Origin: an uncultured Lachnospiraceae bacterium
Lineage (GTDB): Bacteria > Bacillota > Clostridia > Lachnospirales > Lachnospiraceae
DNA length: 61,381 nt
Assembly: GCA_910578335.1 (NCBI GenBank)
Contig: CAJTPU010000020.1
Coordinates: 1 to 61,381 of the forward strand
Direction of reading: 5' to 3'
Each line of letters opens with the position of its first letter. Positions within the stretch are counted from its first letter, which is position 1. The translations under genes and the position numbers were made by a program. The notes beneath the pieces were generated by a model, which saw only the letters and a list, made by a program, of their open reading frames with translations, searched no databases and was not told where the DNA came from. Positions 1 to 8,294 of the stretch are shown here, piece after piece.

Positions 1-438
1 GGCATAGAGCATACTCTCAAAGTTTTGAAAAATGCAGAAGATATAATGAAAGGAGAAAATATCGGAGAGGAAGAAAAAGAATTCATCAGTATTATTGCTA
101 TACTACATGATATTGGTGCGGTTGAAGCACAAAAAAAATACGGTTCTATTGATGGTGTCTATCAAGAAAAGGAAGGACCAGAAGTAGCGAAAGAAATATT
201 AAAAAAGGTAGGCTATAACAAAAATATTGATAGAATATGCTTTATAATAGGCAACCATCATACTCCATCTAAAATTGATGGACTTGATTTTCAAATACAA
301 TGGGAAGCTGATTTGCTTGAAAATTTAACGGTTATGGATAAAGAAAAAGAACAGGAAAAGATAAAAAAGTGTATAGATGAAAACTTTAAAACAAACACAG
401 GAAAAAGGATAGCTTATAATCGCTTTATTTTAGATTAG
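1..438 (+). CDS. HD-domain phosphohydrolase, 5' end cut by window edge
   Basis: The reading frame is open from base 1, so the start lies outside the window. The visible 145 residues have the order of an HD metal-dependent phosphohydrolase: an early His in IEHT, the HD doublet in LHDIGA about 32 residues later, then NHHTP and a distal Asp in EADLL. These residues normally coordinate a divalent metal that hydrolyses phosphomonoesters or phosphodiesters. The substrate cannot be read from the sequence. The product is probably a small stand-alone cytoplasmic HD protein. The composition is AT-rich and the next gene is a GNAT remnant, so this stretch may be a decaying accessory segment. Confidence 0.75.
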   Translation, partial: GIEHTLKVLKNAEDIMKGENIGEEEKEFISIIAILHDIGAVEAQKKYGSIDGVYQEKEGPEVAKEILKKVGYNKNIDRICFIIGNHHTPSKIDGLDFQIQWEADLLENLTVMDKEKEQEKIKKCIDENFKTNTGKRIAYNRFILD

Positions 439-488
439 TAGTAGATTATTACAGTTATGTATTTTATATCGCAAAGAAAAAATAGTAG

Positions 489-743
489 TTAAGTTTAACC
501 CTAGGGTTAAATGATGAATATGTTGAGGGCATTTTTGTTTCTGGTGAAATGCAATCGCAGGGTATAGGTAAAATTCTGCTGAATTATGCAAAGGATAAAA
601 GGAATAAGTTGTACTTGAACGTATACCAAAAGAACGCACGGGCAATATCTTTTTATAAGAGAGAAGGATTTGAGATTCAGCATAGTGGCTTAGATGAGGC
701 TACCGGAGAAAAAGATTATGTAATGACATGGCAACACAAATAG
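489..743 (+). pseudogene. N-terminally truncated GNAT acetyltransferase
   Basis: The frame opens after a stop at 486-488 and reads EYVEGIFVSGEMQSQGIGK, then a YQKN-x-RAI-x-FY-x-REGF block and a TGEKDY-x-M end. These are motif A (the Q-x-x-G-I-G acetyl-CoA loop) and motif B of the GNAT fold. They correspond to the C-terminal half of the roughly 145-residue YjaB/YiaC-like acetyltransferases. The first 60-70 residues are missing and there is no ribosome site before the internal ATG at 549. I infer a dead gene fragment rather than a functional short protein. Confidence 0.6.
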
Positions 744-850
744 AAATTCCAATTTGACATGCTGGGGAATCGGAATTTTATAAAAACATAGTTGCAACTC
801 CCGGTTGACGAATTTCCATTCTTAAATGGTGGTTATGCAACCAGTAGTTT

Positions 851-859
851 TGCTATAAT
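851..859 (+). promoter_or_regulatory. Extended -10 promoter of the XRE regulator gene
   Basis: TGCTATAAT is a consensus extended -10 element 28 bases upstream of the ATG at 887. The -35 region at correct spacing is poor, as expected for an extended -10 promoter. Confidence 0.5.
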
Positions 860-886
860 TTCACCAAAAAGAAAGGAGTCCTGACT

Positions 887-1291
887 ATGAATATGGCAGA
901 CAGAATACAATATTTGAGAAAAACGAAAGGGCTTTCTCAAGAAGAACTTGCGGATAAAGTTGGAGTGTCGAGGCAAGCAGTTTCAAAATGGGAAAGTGAA
1001 CAAAGCACACCCGATATAGAAAAGATTATTATTATGAGCGAACTTTTTGAGGTCACAACAGACTATATTCTCAAAGGTATAGAGCCTGTTAATATGACTA
1101 ATAAAAAAATAATATATTCTCTGTACTTAGGATTTGCAGCAATATTTGGAACCATAGCAGGAATTTGGTCTTTTACAGCAAATAGATTTCGTATAGATGA
1201 GTGTTGTTTTATCGTGATAGCTGGAGCCATGATTGGGTGTGCCATAGCGTTGATTATTCAAGTGATACCTAATTTCATTAGAAAAAAATAA
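887..1291 (+). CDS. XRE-family regulator with C-terminal membrane segments
   Basis: Residues 5-60 form a Cro/C1-type helix-turn-helix: IQYLRKTKGLSQEELA followed by VSRQAVSKWE as recognition helix, a very typical Firmicutes sequence. Residues about 68-90 and 98-125 are two hydrophobic stretches compatible with transmembrane helices. The protein is therefore probably a membrane-anchored DNA-binding regulator, a common Firmicutes architecture. The start is chosen from the AAAGGAG ribosome site 8 bases upstream. No obvious target operon adjoins it, and the downstream small gene has its own ribosome site. Target and signal are unknown. Confidence 0.8.
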   Translation: MNMADRIQYLRKTKGLSQEELADKVGVSRQAVSKWESEQSTPDIEKIIIMSELFEVTTDYILKGIEPVNMTNKKIIYSLYLGFAAIFGTIAGIWSFTANRFRIDECCFIVIAGAMIGCAIALIIQVIPNFIRKK

Positions 1292-1397
1292 CCCTCGCAT
1301 TGACAATTTCCAGTTCGCAGAGTTAAGCGAAAAAAGAGGAAGACCTTCGAGAATTACAATTAGGAAGCCTGTGTACGCAGGAAAGGAGCAAAGAACG

Positions 1398-1607
1398 ATG
1401 AGCAAATATCATTTGCTGTGGGAGTATGTGCAGAAAAAAGGAGCCTTTTCCCTGATACTGACATTTGAAGAAATACAGGGTATTGCAGGAATCCCCATAG
1501 ACCATTCTTTTTTAAAATACAAAAAAGAGCTTATGGAATATGGGTATCAGGTAGGGAAGATATCCATGAAGGAGCAAACCGTTTCTTTTAAGCAGATAGA
1601 GCAGTAG
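1398..1607 (+). CDS. Small protein, DUF7662-like
   Basis: This is a 69-residue protein starting MSKYHLLWEYV. An upstream in-frame ATG at 1371 exists, but the GGAAAGGAG ribosome site fits 1398. The segment TFEEIQGIAGIPIDHSFL followed by a YG-x-QVGKISMKEQTV-x-F end is, to my recollection, typical of a widespread small family (DUF7662-like) of unknown function in Clostridia and Bacilli. No catalytic motif is visible. It may be a small nucleic-acid-binding or regulatory protein, but nothing here proves that. Confidence 0.55.
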   Translation: MSKYHLLWEYVQKKGAFSLILTFEEIQGIAGIPIDHSFLKYKKELMEYGYQVGKISMKEQTVSFKQIEQ

Positions 1608-1695
1608 AGGATGTAGAAAAAGGTGTATGTTAAGTATGTTGTAATCATGCCACCCGCTTTGGAAAGAACACGGTTATAGGAGGTATGCGTTTTAT

Positions 1696-2355
1696 ATGGA
1701 AAAACTGCTGTTAGAAAATCATGAAATAGAATTATATAGCCAAAACCCCGCAGCGCCCCTTGTCGTCTGCCACTATGCCGACGATGGAGAGGAAATCGTG
1801 GAAAGATGCAGGCAGGCGGGATGCAGCGATTTTACGCTGGCAGTCATCCGAAATATACATGAGGACGACGATATGAGCCCGTATCAGACAGAGGAGCTGA
1901 AGCAATTTAGCGGCGGCGCGGGCGGGTACTGTAACATCCTGACGGCGGATATGCTTCCGCAGATAGAAAAAAGGCTGGGCGCAAAACCGGAGGCATATCT
2001 GTTAGCCGGATATTCCCTTGCGGGATTGTTTGCCGTCTACGCAATGTACCAGACCGGCATTTTTTCCAAAATCATTGCCTGCTCCGGTTCCTTCTGGTAT
2101 CCCGGCTTTGTAAAGTATGTAACAGAAAATACACTTGTGCGTAAGCCTGAGAAAATGTATTTCTCCGTGGGAGAGGCAGAAAAAAAGGCAAAGAATAGAT
2201 GGTACCGGAATGTGGAAGCTTGTACCGCAGAAATAGAACGATATTTTCACTCGCTGGAGATACAGACCGTTTTTGAGTACAATGAAGGCGGTCATTTTCA
2301 GGATGTGAATGGAAGACTTGCCAGAGGAATCATGTGGGCGCTGCAAAGGGGATAA
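1696..2355 (+). CDS. Alpha/beta-hydrolase, esterase-like
   Basis: The 219-residue protein carries a classic nucleophile elbow, AGYSLAGLFA, with the Ser near residue 107 after a hydrophobic strand, and a C-terminal GGHFQD segment that supplies a plausible catalytic His. The fold resembles the esterase-D/enterochelin-esterase-like group of small cytoplasmic hydrolases. No signal peptide is present. AGGAGG lies 12 bases before the ATG. It is followed by a methyltransferase gene 119 bases downstream, but no functional link is evident. The substrate is unknown. Confidence 0.7.
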   Translation: MEKLLLENHEIELYSQNPAAPLVVCHYADDGEEIVERCRQAGCSDFTLAVIRNIHEDDDMSPYQTEELKQFSGGAGGYCNILTADMLPQIEKRLGAKPEAYLLAGYSLAGLFAVYAMYQTGIFSKIIACSGSFWYPGFVKYVTENTLVRKPEKMYFSVGEAEKKAKNRWYRNVEACTAEIERYFHSLEIQTVFEYNEGGHFQDVNGRLARGIMWALQRG

Positions 2356-2474
2356 TGGGAGAGCATGACGGCAGGCAAAAAAGGAAGCTCTTTCCGGATT
2401 TGGGCGGTGCCATAAAGTGAAGGAAGAAGGATGAATAAACGGCGTTGACGGAATAAAATTTTGGAGGAAAAAGT

Positions 2475-3074
2475 ATGTTTTGGGATAAGGTATCGGGTAT
2501 ATACGATTTAGTGGAAACCATATACAATGGCAAGGTGTATCGGGAACTTGGCAGGAAAGTGGCGGAGAAAATAGAGGAGGGTGACGTGGTACTTGAGTGT
2601 GCCTGCGGCACGGGCGCTATCAGTCAATATATTGCGCCTAAATGCAGGCAGTTAATTGCAACGGATTTTTCCAAAAAAATGTTAAGGCAGACGGCGAAAA
2701 AATGTAAAAGCTACGGCAATGTAAAGCTAAGAAGGGCGGATATGACGCGGCTTAAGTGCCGTGACGCCCAATTTGACAAGGTGGTTGCAGGCAATGTGAT
2801 TCATCTGTTGGAAGAGCCGTATACCGCGGTGCGGGAATTGGAAAGAGTGTGCAAAAAGGGCGGTAAAATCATAATTCCCACATATATCAATGCCTCCGGT
2901 GGAACGAATCAAAAGGCAGTACGTCTCTTTGAGGCAATGGGAGTCAGCTTTAAAAGGCAGTTTGATATGGAGTCGTACAAAAAATTTTTTGCAGATGCGG
3001 GGTATCAGAATGTGGATTATGAGATTGTTTCCGGCAGGATGCCTTGTGCGGTTGCCGTGATAACGAAGCAGTGA
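2475..3074 (+). CDS. Class I SAM-dependent methyltransferase
   Basis: Residues 38-50 read VLECACGTGAIS, the glycine-rich motif I that binds S-adenosylmethionine. They are followed by an acidic strand end (ATDFSK) and a motif with RRADM, then the post-I and motif IV regions. The 199-residue length and the N-terminal WDKVSGIYDL fit the UbiE/Methyltransf_11-25 group. The methyl acceptor cannot be inferred. GGAGGAAAAAGT directly precedes the ATG. The gene ends just before the dap promoter and is transcribed independently of it. Confidence 0.8.
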   Translation: MFWDKVSGIYDLVETIYNGKVYRELGRKVAEKIEEGDVVLECACGTGAISQYIAPKCRQLIATDFSKKMLRQTAKKCKSYGNVKLRRADMTRLKCRDAQFDKVVAGNVIHLLEEPYTAVRELERVCKKGGKIIIPTYINASGGTNQKAVRLFEAMGVSFKRQFDMESYKKFFADAGYQNVDYEIVSGRMPCAVAVITKQ

Positions 3075-3121
3075 AATATAAGGCGGTAAAAAGAATATAC
3101 GGAAACAGACTCAAAAGCGCA

Positions 3122-3150
3122 TTGACACGGCGCGTCATAGGTGCTATCAT
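3122..3150 (+). promoter_or_regulatory. Promoter of the lysine riboswitch-dapAB unit
   Basis: TTGACA at 3122-3127 and TATCAT at 3145-3150 are separated by exactly 17 bases. Transcription would begin near 3157, just before the riboswitch. Confidence 0.8.
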
Positions 3151-3158
3151 AACAGCAA

Positions 3159-3333
3159 GAGAGATAGAGGTTGCGTGCTTCAATAGTAGTCCTTTTGATG
3201 TGGCAGACACAGGTGAGAAAGGCTGAAAGGGGAGGACGCCGAAAGAGGAGATGAGCTGCAGTCGAGTCTTGGGCATACAGTCAATAGCTGTATGACTGTC
3301 ATCTAGTGTTAGATGGGGCGCTATCGGAATGGA
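3159..3333 (+). ncRNA. Lysine riboswitch (L box)
   Basis: The leader contains the conserved L-box blocks in order: AGATAGAGG near the 5' end, GAAAGGCTGAAAGGGGAGG followed by ACGCCGAAAGAGG, AGTCTTGGGCATAC, the GTATGACTGTCATCT stem, and GGCGCTATCGGAA closing the junction. The L box binds lysine and represses lysine biosynthesis genes. Its position between a consensus promoter and dapA, with an intrinsic terminator directly after it, is the usual transcription-attenuation layout. Confidence 0.93.
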
Positions 3334-3346
3334 AACAGGAGAAGCC

Positions 3347-3374
3347 GGCCCATACTGCGTATGGGTCGTTTTTG
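3347..3374 (+). terminator. Riboswitch expression-platform terminator
   Basis: A nine-base-pair stem (GGCCCATAC with GTATGGGTC, triloop TGC) is followed by GTTTTTG. It sits between the aptamer and dapA. It should form when lysine is bound and stop transcription. Confidence 0.85.
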
Positions 3375-3436
3375 CTTTCAGTGGTTGATGTTTGTGGAAG
3401 AGCGTCCCAGAGGTTCAAAATTTGAGGAGGAAAGAA

Positions 3437-4321
3437 ATGTCTGTTTTTAAAGGTGCGGGTGTTGCCATTGTAACGCCTATGAAGGCAAACGGTGAAGTCA
3501 ATTACGAAAGGTTTGCCGATTTAATTGAATTTCAGATTGCAAACGGGACGGACGCCATTATTGTGTGCGGGACGACAGGAGAGGCTTCCACCCTGTCCCA
3601 CGAGGAACATTTAGAGGTAATCCGCTACTGTACGGAGAAGGTCGCAGGCAGGGTTCCCGTGATTGCAGGCACCGGCTCCAACAGCACGGAGACGGCAGTA
3701 TACTTGTCGACGGAGGCTGAAAAATACGGCGTGGACGGTCTGCTTTTAGTGTCCCCCTATTACAACAAGGCGACGCAGAACGGACTCTATACGCATTTTA
3801 AGACGGTGGCAGATGCGGTGAAGCTGCCGATTATCCTGTACAACGTACCCAGCCGCACCGGCTGCAATATCCTGCCGGATACCATCATAAGGCTTGCCAC
3901 AGAGGTGGAGAATATCGTGGCAGTCAAGGAGGCATGCGGCAATATCAGCCAGATTGCAAGGCTGGCGGCAAAGGCTGGCGGCAAGGTGGATATTTATTCG
4001 GGCAACGACGACCAGATTGTGCCGATTCTTTCGCTGGGCGGTATCGGCGTCATTTCGGTGCTCTCCAACATTGCGCCGAGGGAAACCCATGAGATTTGCG
4101 AGAAATATTTTGCAGGGGACGTCAGGGGAAGCATGGAACTGCAGCTTAGGGCGATGGATTTGTGCGACGCCCTGTTCTGCGAGGTCAATCCCATTCCTGT
4201 GAAAAAGGCGCTCAATCTGATGGGTATGGAAGCAGGCGTTTTAAGACTGCCGCTTACCGAGATGGAGGATACAAACGCAGAGAAGCTGAAGAAGGCAATG
4301 CAGGATTTCGGACTTTTGTAA
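3437..4321 (+). CDS. dapA: 4-hydroxy-tetrahydrodipicolinate synthase
   Basis: DapA condenses pyruvate with aspartate semialdehyde in the first committed step to diaminopimelate and lysine. The 294-residue TIM-barrel protein shows all key residues: the GTTGE loop (Thr46-Thr47), Tyr135 in LYNVPSRTG and the Schiff-base Lys164 in VAVKEACG. The start at MSVFKGAG is fixed by GAGGAGG. An upstream in-frame start at 3392 lacks a ribosome site. It follows a lysine riboswitch and precedes dapB by 75 bases, so the two genes are probably co-transcribed and lysine-repressed. Confidence 0.97.
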   Translation: MSVFKGAGVAIVTPMKANGEVNYERFADLIEFQIANGTDAIIVCGTTGEASTLSHEEHLEVIRYCTEKVAGRVPVIAGTGSNSTETAVYLSTEAEKYGVDGLLLVSPYYNKATQNGLYTHFKTVADAVKLPIILYNVPSRTGCNILPDTIIRLATEVENIVAVKEACGNISQIARLAAKAGGKVDIYSGNDDQIVPILSLGGIGVISVLSNIAPRETHEICEKYFAGDVRGSMELQLRAMDLCDALFCEVNPIPVKKALNLMGMEAGVLRLPLTEMEDTNAEKLKKAMQDFGLL

Positions 4322-4396
4322 AAAGACAAAGGAAACAGGCGTTGTGCCCTTCGTATGGCATATGCGGAAGTGGAAAGTGTTTCAGAATAGAGGGAA

Positions 4397-5176
4397 ATGA
4401 CAGATATGTACAAAATCATTATGAGTGGCTGTAACGGCAAAATGGGCCGGGTGATTTCGGATTTGGTTCAGTCGGACGAGGAAGCGGAGATTGTGGCGGG
4501 TATCGATATTTATGATGACGGGCACAATCCCTATCCGGTGTATGCCGGTATAGAGGACTGTGATGTGGAAGCGGATGTGCTGATAGATTTTAGCGCGGCG
4601 GCGGGAGCGGAAAAGCTGCTTGCTTATTGTGAAGACAGGAAGCTTCCCTGCGTCTTTTGTACCACCGGTCTTACAGAGGAGCAGAATTTGCTTTTGCAGA
4701 AGACTTCTGAAAAAGTTGCGGTTCTAAAATCCGCCAATATGTCTCTGGGCATCAACCTGCTTTTAAAGATGTTAAAGGAAGCGGCTTCGGTGCTGGCGCC
4801 GGCGGGGTTTGATATTGAAATTGTAGAAAAGCATCACAATCAGAAGGTAGATGCTCCCAGCGGCACGGCGCTTGCGCTTGCGGACTCTGTCAACGAGGAG
4901 CTGGGCGGAGCGTACGAGTATGTGTACGACAGGAGCGGCGTGCGAAGGAAGCGCGGCAAAAAGGAAATCGGGATGTCGGCAATCCGCGGCGGTACGATTG
5001 TGGGTGAACACGACGTTATCTTTGCGGGAGCAGATGAGGTGATTACTTTTTCCCACACTGCATATTCCAAGGCAGTGTTTGCCAAGGGCGCCATACAGGC
5101 GGCAAAGTTCCTTGCAGGAAAGCCTGCGGGTATGTATGATATGAGCGATGTTATTGAGGCGGCAAATAATTGTTAA
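4397..5176 (+). CDS. dapB: 4-hydroxy-tetrahydrodipicolinate reductase
   Basis: DapB reduces the DapA product with NAD(P)H in the diaminopimelate/lysine pathway. The N-terminus has the nucleotide-binding SGCNGKMGR loop, and the catalytic EKHHNQKVDAPSGTA signature lies near residues 144-158. The length of 259 is typical. An alternative start at the ATG at 4406 gives MYKIIMSG and has a more normal distance to the AGAGGG ribosome site, so the first three residues are uncertain. The gene ends at a GC-rich hairpin. Confidence 0.97.
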   Translation: MTDMYKIIMSGCNGKMGRVISDLVQSDEEAEIVAGIDIYDDGHNPYPVYAGIEDCDVEADVLIDFSAAAGAEKLLAYCEDRKLPCVFCTTGLTEEQNLLLQKTSEKVAVLKSANMSLGINLLLKMLKEAASVLAPAGFDIEIVEKHHNQKVDAPSGTALALADSVNEELGGAYEYVYDRSGVRRKRGKKEIGMSAIRGGTIVGEHDVIFAGADEVITFSHTAYSKAVFAKGAIQAAKFLAGKPAGMYDMSDVIEAANNC

Positions 5177-5185
5177 AAAAAAGTC

Positions 5186-5215
5186 AACCCCTGTTTCGTC
5201 ATCGAAACAGGGGTT
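5186..5215. terminator. Hairpin after dapB
   Basis: A perfect 13-base-pair stem (AACCCCTGTTTCG and its complement, loop TCAT). The A-run lies on its 5' side, so the U-tract rule is met only for the minus strand. The stem is strong enough to end dapB transcripts, but for the plus strand the canonical U-tract is missing. Confidence 0.6.
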
Positions 5216-5327
5216 GCTGTCTGTGAAGTTGAGTCCGCCAAAGCGGACAAGGGGTATAAGGTTGAAAGCAATTCATTTCAACCTCCCTGATTTGAGTGCG
5301 CGCTGAAGCGCGCAGATGGGAGCAAAA

Positions 5328-7283
5328 ATGAACGAATTGGAAAAAAAGTATTTAAAAAGTCTGGCGGACCGGTATCCGACCATTGCGTCCGCGGCGACGG
5401 AAATCATTAACCTGCAGGCAATTTTAAATCTTCCCAAGGGGACGGAGCATTTCCTCACGGATATCCATGGGGAGTATGAGCAGTTTAACCATGTGCTGAA
5501 AAACGGCTCCGGTTCCGTGCGGCGCAAGATTGATGAGGAATTTGGCAATACCTTGAGCAGCCGCGACAAAAAGGCGCTTGCTTCCTTGATTTACTATCCT
5601 GAGGAAAAGCTGGATATTATGCTGGAGGAAGAGGAAAACATCGAGGACTGGTACAAGATAACCCTTCACAGGCTGGTGCAGATTACCAAACGTGTATCCT
5701 CCAAGTATACGCGCTCTAAGGTGCGCAAGGCATTGCCGAAGGACTTTGCCTATGTTATCGAGGAGTTGATTACGGAAAAGGAGGAGGTGCAGGACAAGGA
5801 AGCCTATTACAATGAAATCATACATACCATTATACGAATTGGCAGGGCGCCGCAGTTTATCGCAGCCCTGAGCCACCTGATACAGCGGCTTGTCATAGAC
5901 CACTTGCATATACTGGGGGATATTTATGACAGGGGACCGGGACCGCACATCATTATGGACACTTTGAGCACCTATCATTCGGTGGATGTCCAGTGGGGCA
6001 ATCATGACGTGGTGTGGATGGGGGCGGCGAGCGGTCATTTGGCGTGTATTGCGACGGTTATCCGAATTGCCACGCGTTATGGCAATCTGGATACCTTGGA
6101 GGACGGCTATGGCATCAACCTGATACCGCTTGCCACCTTTGCCATGGAAACTTATCAGAACACGGACTGTAGTGCCTTTGCCATCAAGTATAACACCGAT
6201 TACAATACCAAGGATTTGAGTCTTGACATGAAGATGCACAAGGCGATAGCCGTCCTGCAGTTTAAACTGGAGGGGCAGCTTATTCTGCGGCATCCGGAAT
6301 TTTCCATGGAGAACCGTATGCTTTTGCATAGAATCGACTATGAAAATAAGACGGTGGAGGTGGACGGTGTTACATATCCCATGCAGGATGTGGATTTTCC
6401 TACTGTGGACAGGAAAGAGCCGTACAGGCTTACCGGAGAAGAGCTTAAGGTCATGGAGAGGCTGCGGCAGGCGTTTTTACATTGTGAAAAGCTGCAGCGC
6501 CATGTGCGTTTCCTGTTTTCTAACGGCGGACTGTATAAGGTATATAATTCGAATCTGCTCTACCACGGATGCGTTCCGCTTAAGGAGGACGGAAGCTTTG
6601 CGGCGCTTACCGTTGGCGGCAGGCGCTATAGCGGCAGGGAGCTTTATGATATTTTGGAAAACTGCGCCCGCATTGGGTATTATGGGACGGAGGGCGAAGA
6701 AAAGCGGAACGGACAGGATATGATTTGGTATATCTGGGCAGGTCCCGGTTCGCCTGTGTACGGAAGGGATAAAATGGCAACCTTTGAGCGGTATTTTATT
6801 GCAGATGCCCGTGCCCATGAAGAAAAGAAGAACAGCTACTATGAACTCCTTGACAGGGAGGATATTATTACAAAAATATTGGAAGAGTTTGGGCTTTGTG
6901 CGGAGAGCTCCCATATTGTAAACGGGCATGTGCCGGTGGAGCAGAAAAACGGAGAGTCCCCCATAAAATGCGGCGGCAGGCTGCTCGTCATCGACGGCGG
7001 CTTTTCCAAGGCGTTTCACCAAAAGACCGGCATAGCCGGCTATACGCTGGTGTGTAATTCCAGAGGTATGCGGCTGGTTTCCCATGAGCATTTTGAGTCG
7101 GCGGAAGCGGCAATCCGCAAAGAGAGCGATATTTTTTCAGATACCTTGGACGTGGAAATTTTTCCGGTGCGAAAGCGGGTGGCGGATACGGATATCGGAC
7201 AGGAAATCATAGGGCATATCACGGATTTGGAAAAGCTGCTGAAGGCTTACAGAGAGGGCAGCATCGTGGAAAGAGGCATATAA
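5328..7283 (+). CDS. fbp: Fructose-1,6-bisphosphatase class III
   Basis: This gluconeogenic enzyme hydrolyses fructose-1,6-bisphosphate. The protein of about 651 residues belongs to the Firmicutes class III (FBPase_2) family, a metallophosphoesterase. It has TDIHGEYEQF near the N-terminus, GDIYDRGPGP, WGNHDVVWMG and a C-terminal NGHVPV block, the expected metal-binding motifs. GGGAG 5 bases before the ATG at 5328 favours that start over the in-frame ATG at 5316. The leader between dapB and fbp contains further small inverted repeats (TCCGCCAAAGCGGA, GGTTGAAA/TTTCAACC, GCGCGC-TGAA-GCGCGC). Confidence 0.95.
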   Translation: MNELEKKYLKSLADRYPTIASAATEIINLQAILNLPKGTEHFLTDIHGEYEQFNHVLKNGSGSVRRKIDEEFGNTLSSRDKKALASLIYYPEEKLDIMLEEEENIEDWYKITLHRLVQITKRVSSKYTRSKVRKALPKDFAYVIEELITEKEEVQDKEAYYNEIIHTIIRIGRAPQFIAALSHLIQRLVIDHLHILGDIYDRGPGPHIIMDTLSTYHSVDVQWGNHDVVWMGAASGHLACIATVIRIATRYGNLDTLEDGYGINLIPLATFAMETYQNTDCSAFAIKYNTDYNTKDLSLDMKMHKAIAVLQFKLEGQLILRHPEFSMENRMLLHRIDYENKTVEVDGVTYPMQDVDFPTVDRKEPYRLTGEELKVMERLRQAFLHCEKLQRHVRFLFSNGGLYKVYNSNLLYHGCVPLKEDGSFAALTVGGRRYSGRELYDILENCARIGYYGTEGEEKRNGQDMIWYIWAGPGSPVYGRDKMATFERYFIADARAHEEKKNSYYELLDREDIITKILEEFGLCAESSHIVNGHVPVEQKNGESPIKCGGRLLVIDGGFSKAFHQKTGIAGYTLVCNSRGMRLVSHEHFESAEAAIRKESDIFSDTLDVEIFPVRKRVADTDIGQEIIGHITDLEKLLKAYREGSIVERGI

Positions 7284-7312
7284 ATAAAGCAGCAGGAAAC
7301 ATTGTGACAATA

Positions 7313-7351
7313 AAAAGGGTATTTTGCAGTATTGCTGCAAAGTACCCTTTT
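7313..7351. terminator. Bidirectional terminator between fbp and lipoprotein gene
   Basis: The arms AAAAGGGTATTTTGCAG and CTGCAAAGTACCCTTTT pair over 17 bases with one wobble around a 5-base loop. A/T runs at both ends serve the two convergent genes. Confidence 0.85.
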
Positions 7352-7357
7352 GAAACA

Positions 7358-8026
7358 TTATCTTCTTCCGGAAGCGCCTCTGGTGCTGTTGCTGCCGGTG
7401 GAGTCAGTGTTTGAACCGTTTCCGGTCATGTCGTCGGTGACGTCCTTGATACCGTCTCCGATATCTTCCATGACGTTGCCTGCCGTATTTCCTGCGTCGT
7501 CAATGGCGTCGCCTATGGCATCACCTGCGTCGTCAATGGCATTATCCGTGCCGTTGTTCATGGAGCCGTTTGTAGTAGTTCCGTTTCCGGTGCCGTTTGT
7601 AGTAGTTCCGTTTCCGGCGCCGTTTGTGGTAGTTCCATTCGTCGTGCCGTTTGTATTGCTGCCATTCGTGGTGCCGTTGGTGCCGTTATTGTTTACACCG
7701 TTTGTACTGCTGCCGTTGTGCAGGCTGTCGTTGCTGCCTGTACCATTGGTATTGCCGTTACTGCCTGTACCGTTGACATTGCCATTGCTGCCGGTGCCGT
7801 TTGTACTATTGTTTATACCATTATTGTCGGTGTTTGTGCCGCTGCCGGTGGTACCATTCGTATTGTTGGTAGTGCCGGTGCTGCCGGCGGTACTCTCGGT
7901 AGTAGTGCTGCTTTGAGAGCCGCCAGCCATGTCGTCTTCGTTCTTTTTACCGCTGCCACAGGCAGACAGCATACCTACGTAGAGGAGCAGAAGACCAAGT
8001 GCAAAAGCTTTTTTCATATTTTTCAT
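7358..8026 (-). CDS. Asn/Gly/Thr/Ser-rich lipoprotein
   Basis: Residues 1-23 are a lipoprotein signal peptide: basic MKNMKKAF, a hydrophobic core and the lipobox LSAC with Cys near residue 23. The rest, up to residue 160, is almost only Asn, Gly, Thr and Ser in degenerate NGTGSNGN- and NGTTTNG-type repeats. It is followed by an acidic AIDDAGDAIGDAIDDAG segment with heptad-like periodicity and a short basic tail. It is presumably anchored to the outer face of the membrane as a flexible wall-spanning linker. No enzymatic domain is visible. GAGGG precedes the ATG. The opposite-strand Val/Pro/Phe-rich open frame is only its shadow. Confidence 0.75.
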   Translation of the reverse strand: MKNMKKAFALGLLLLYVGMLSACGSGKKNEDDMAGGSQSSTTTESTAGSTGTTNNTNGTTGSGTNTDNNGINNSTNGTGSNGNVNGTGSNGNTNGTGSNDSLHNGSSTNGVNNNGTNGTTNGSNTNGTTNGTTTNGAGNGTTTNGTGNGTTTNGSMNNGTDNAIDDAGDAIGDAIDDAGNTAGNVMEDIGDGIKDVTDDMTGNGSNTDSTGSNSTRGASGRR

Positions 8027-8201
8027 AATTTCCCTCCATTCTTCCTGCTTTCATGCCATTTTCTTTTCGCTTTCAGCCTCTATGCTGTTTTTCATGTTCC
8101 ATTTTTCTGCCGCAAAAGCAGCAGGTCATAAATCATGATTATGACAATAGTATTGTTTGCAGTCTGGTCTAAAATATGTAAAGCGCAATTCATTTTTTTT
8201 G

Positions 8202-8240
8202 TTGACAAAAAAATATTAAAATGATATCATGATGATATCA
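8202..8240 (+). promoter_or_regulatory. Promoter with tandem TGATATCA operator
   Basis: TTGACA (8202-8207) and TATCAT (8225-8230) are 17 bases apart. Two perfect TGATATCA palindromes at 8222-8229 and 8233-8240, spaced one helical turn (11 bases) centre to centre, cover the -10 box and start site. That is a repressor-site geometry for the SPFH gene. Confidence 0.7.
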
Positions 8241-8294
8241 AAAGAAAACGCGCTGACGGGATGAGAACAAAGCGGCGCAGAAAAGAGGAAAATC

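Noticed and set aside
5424..6329. Long minus-strand frame opposite fbp
   Set aside because: It is fully antisense to a well-conserved gene, with no ribosome site and no recognisable domain.
7332..7916. Plus-strand frame rich in Val, Pro and Phe repeats opposite the lipoprotein gene
   Set aside because: No ribosome site or signal peptide. The repeats are the complement of the NGT-rich codons, so it is a shadow.
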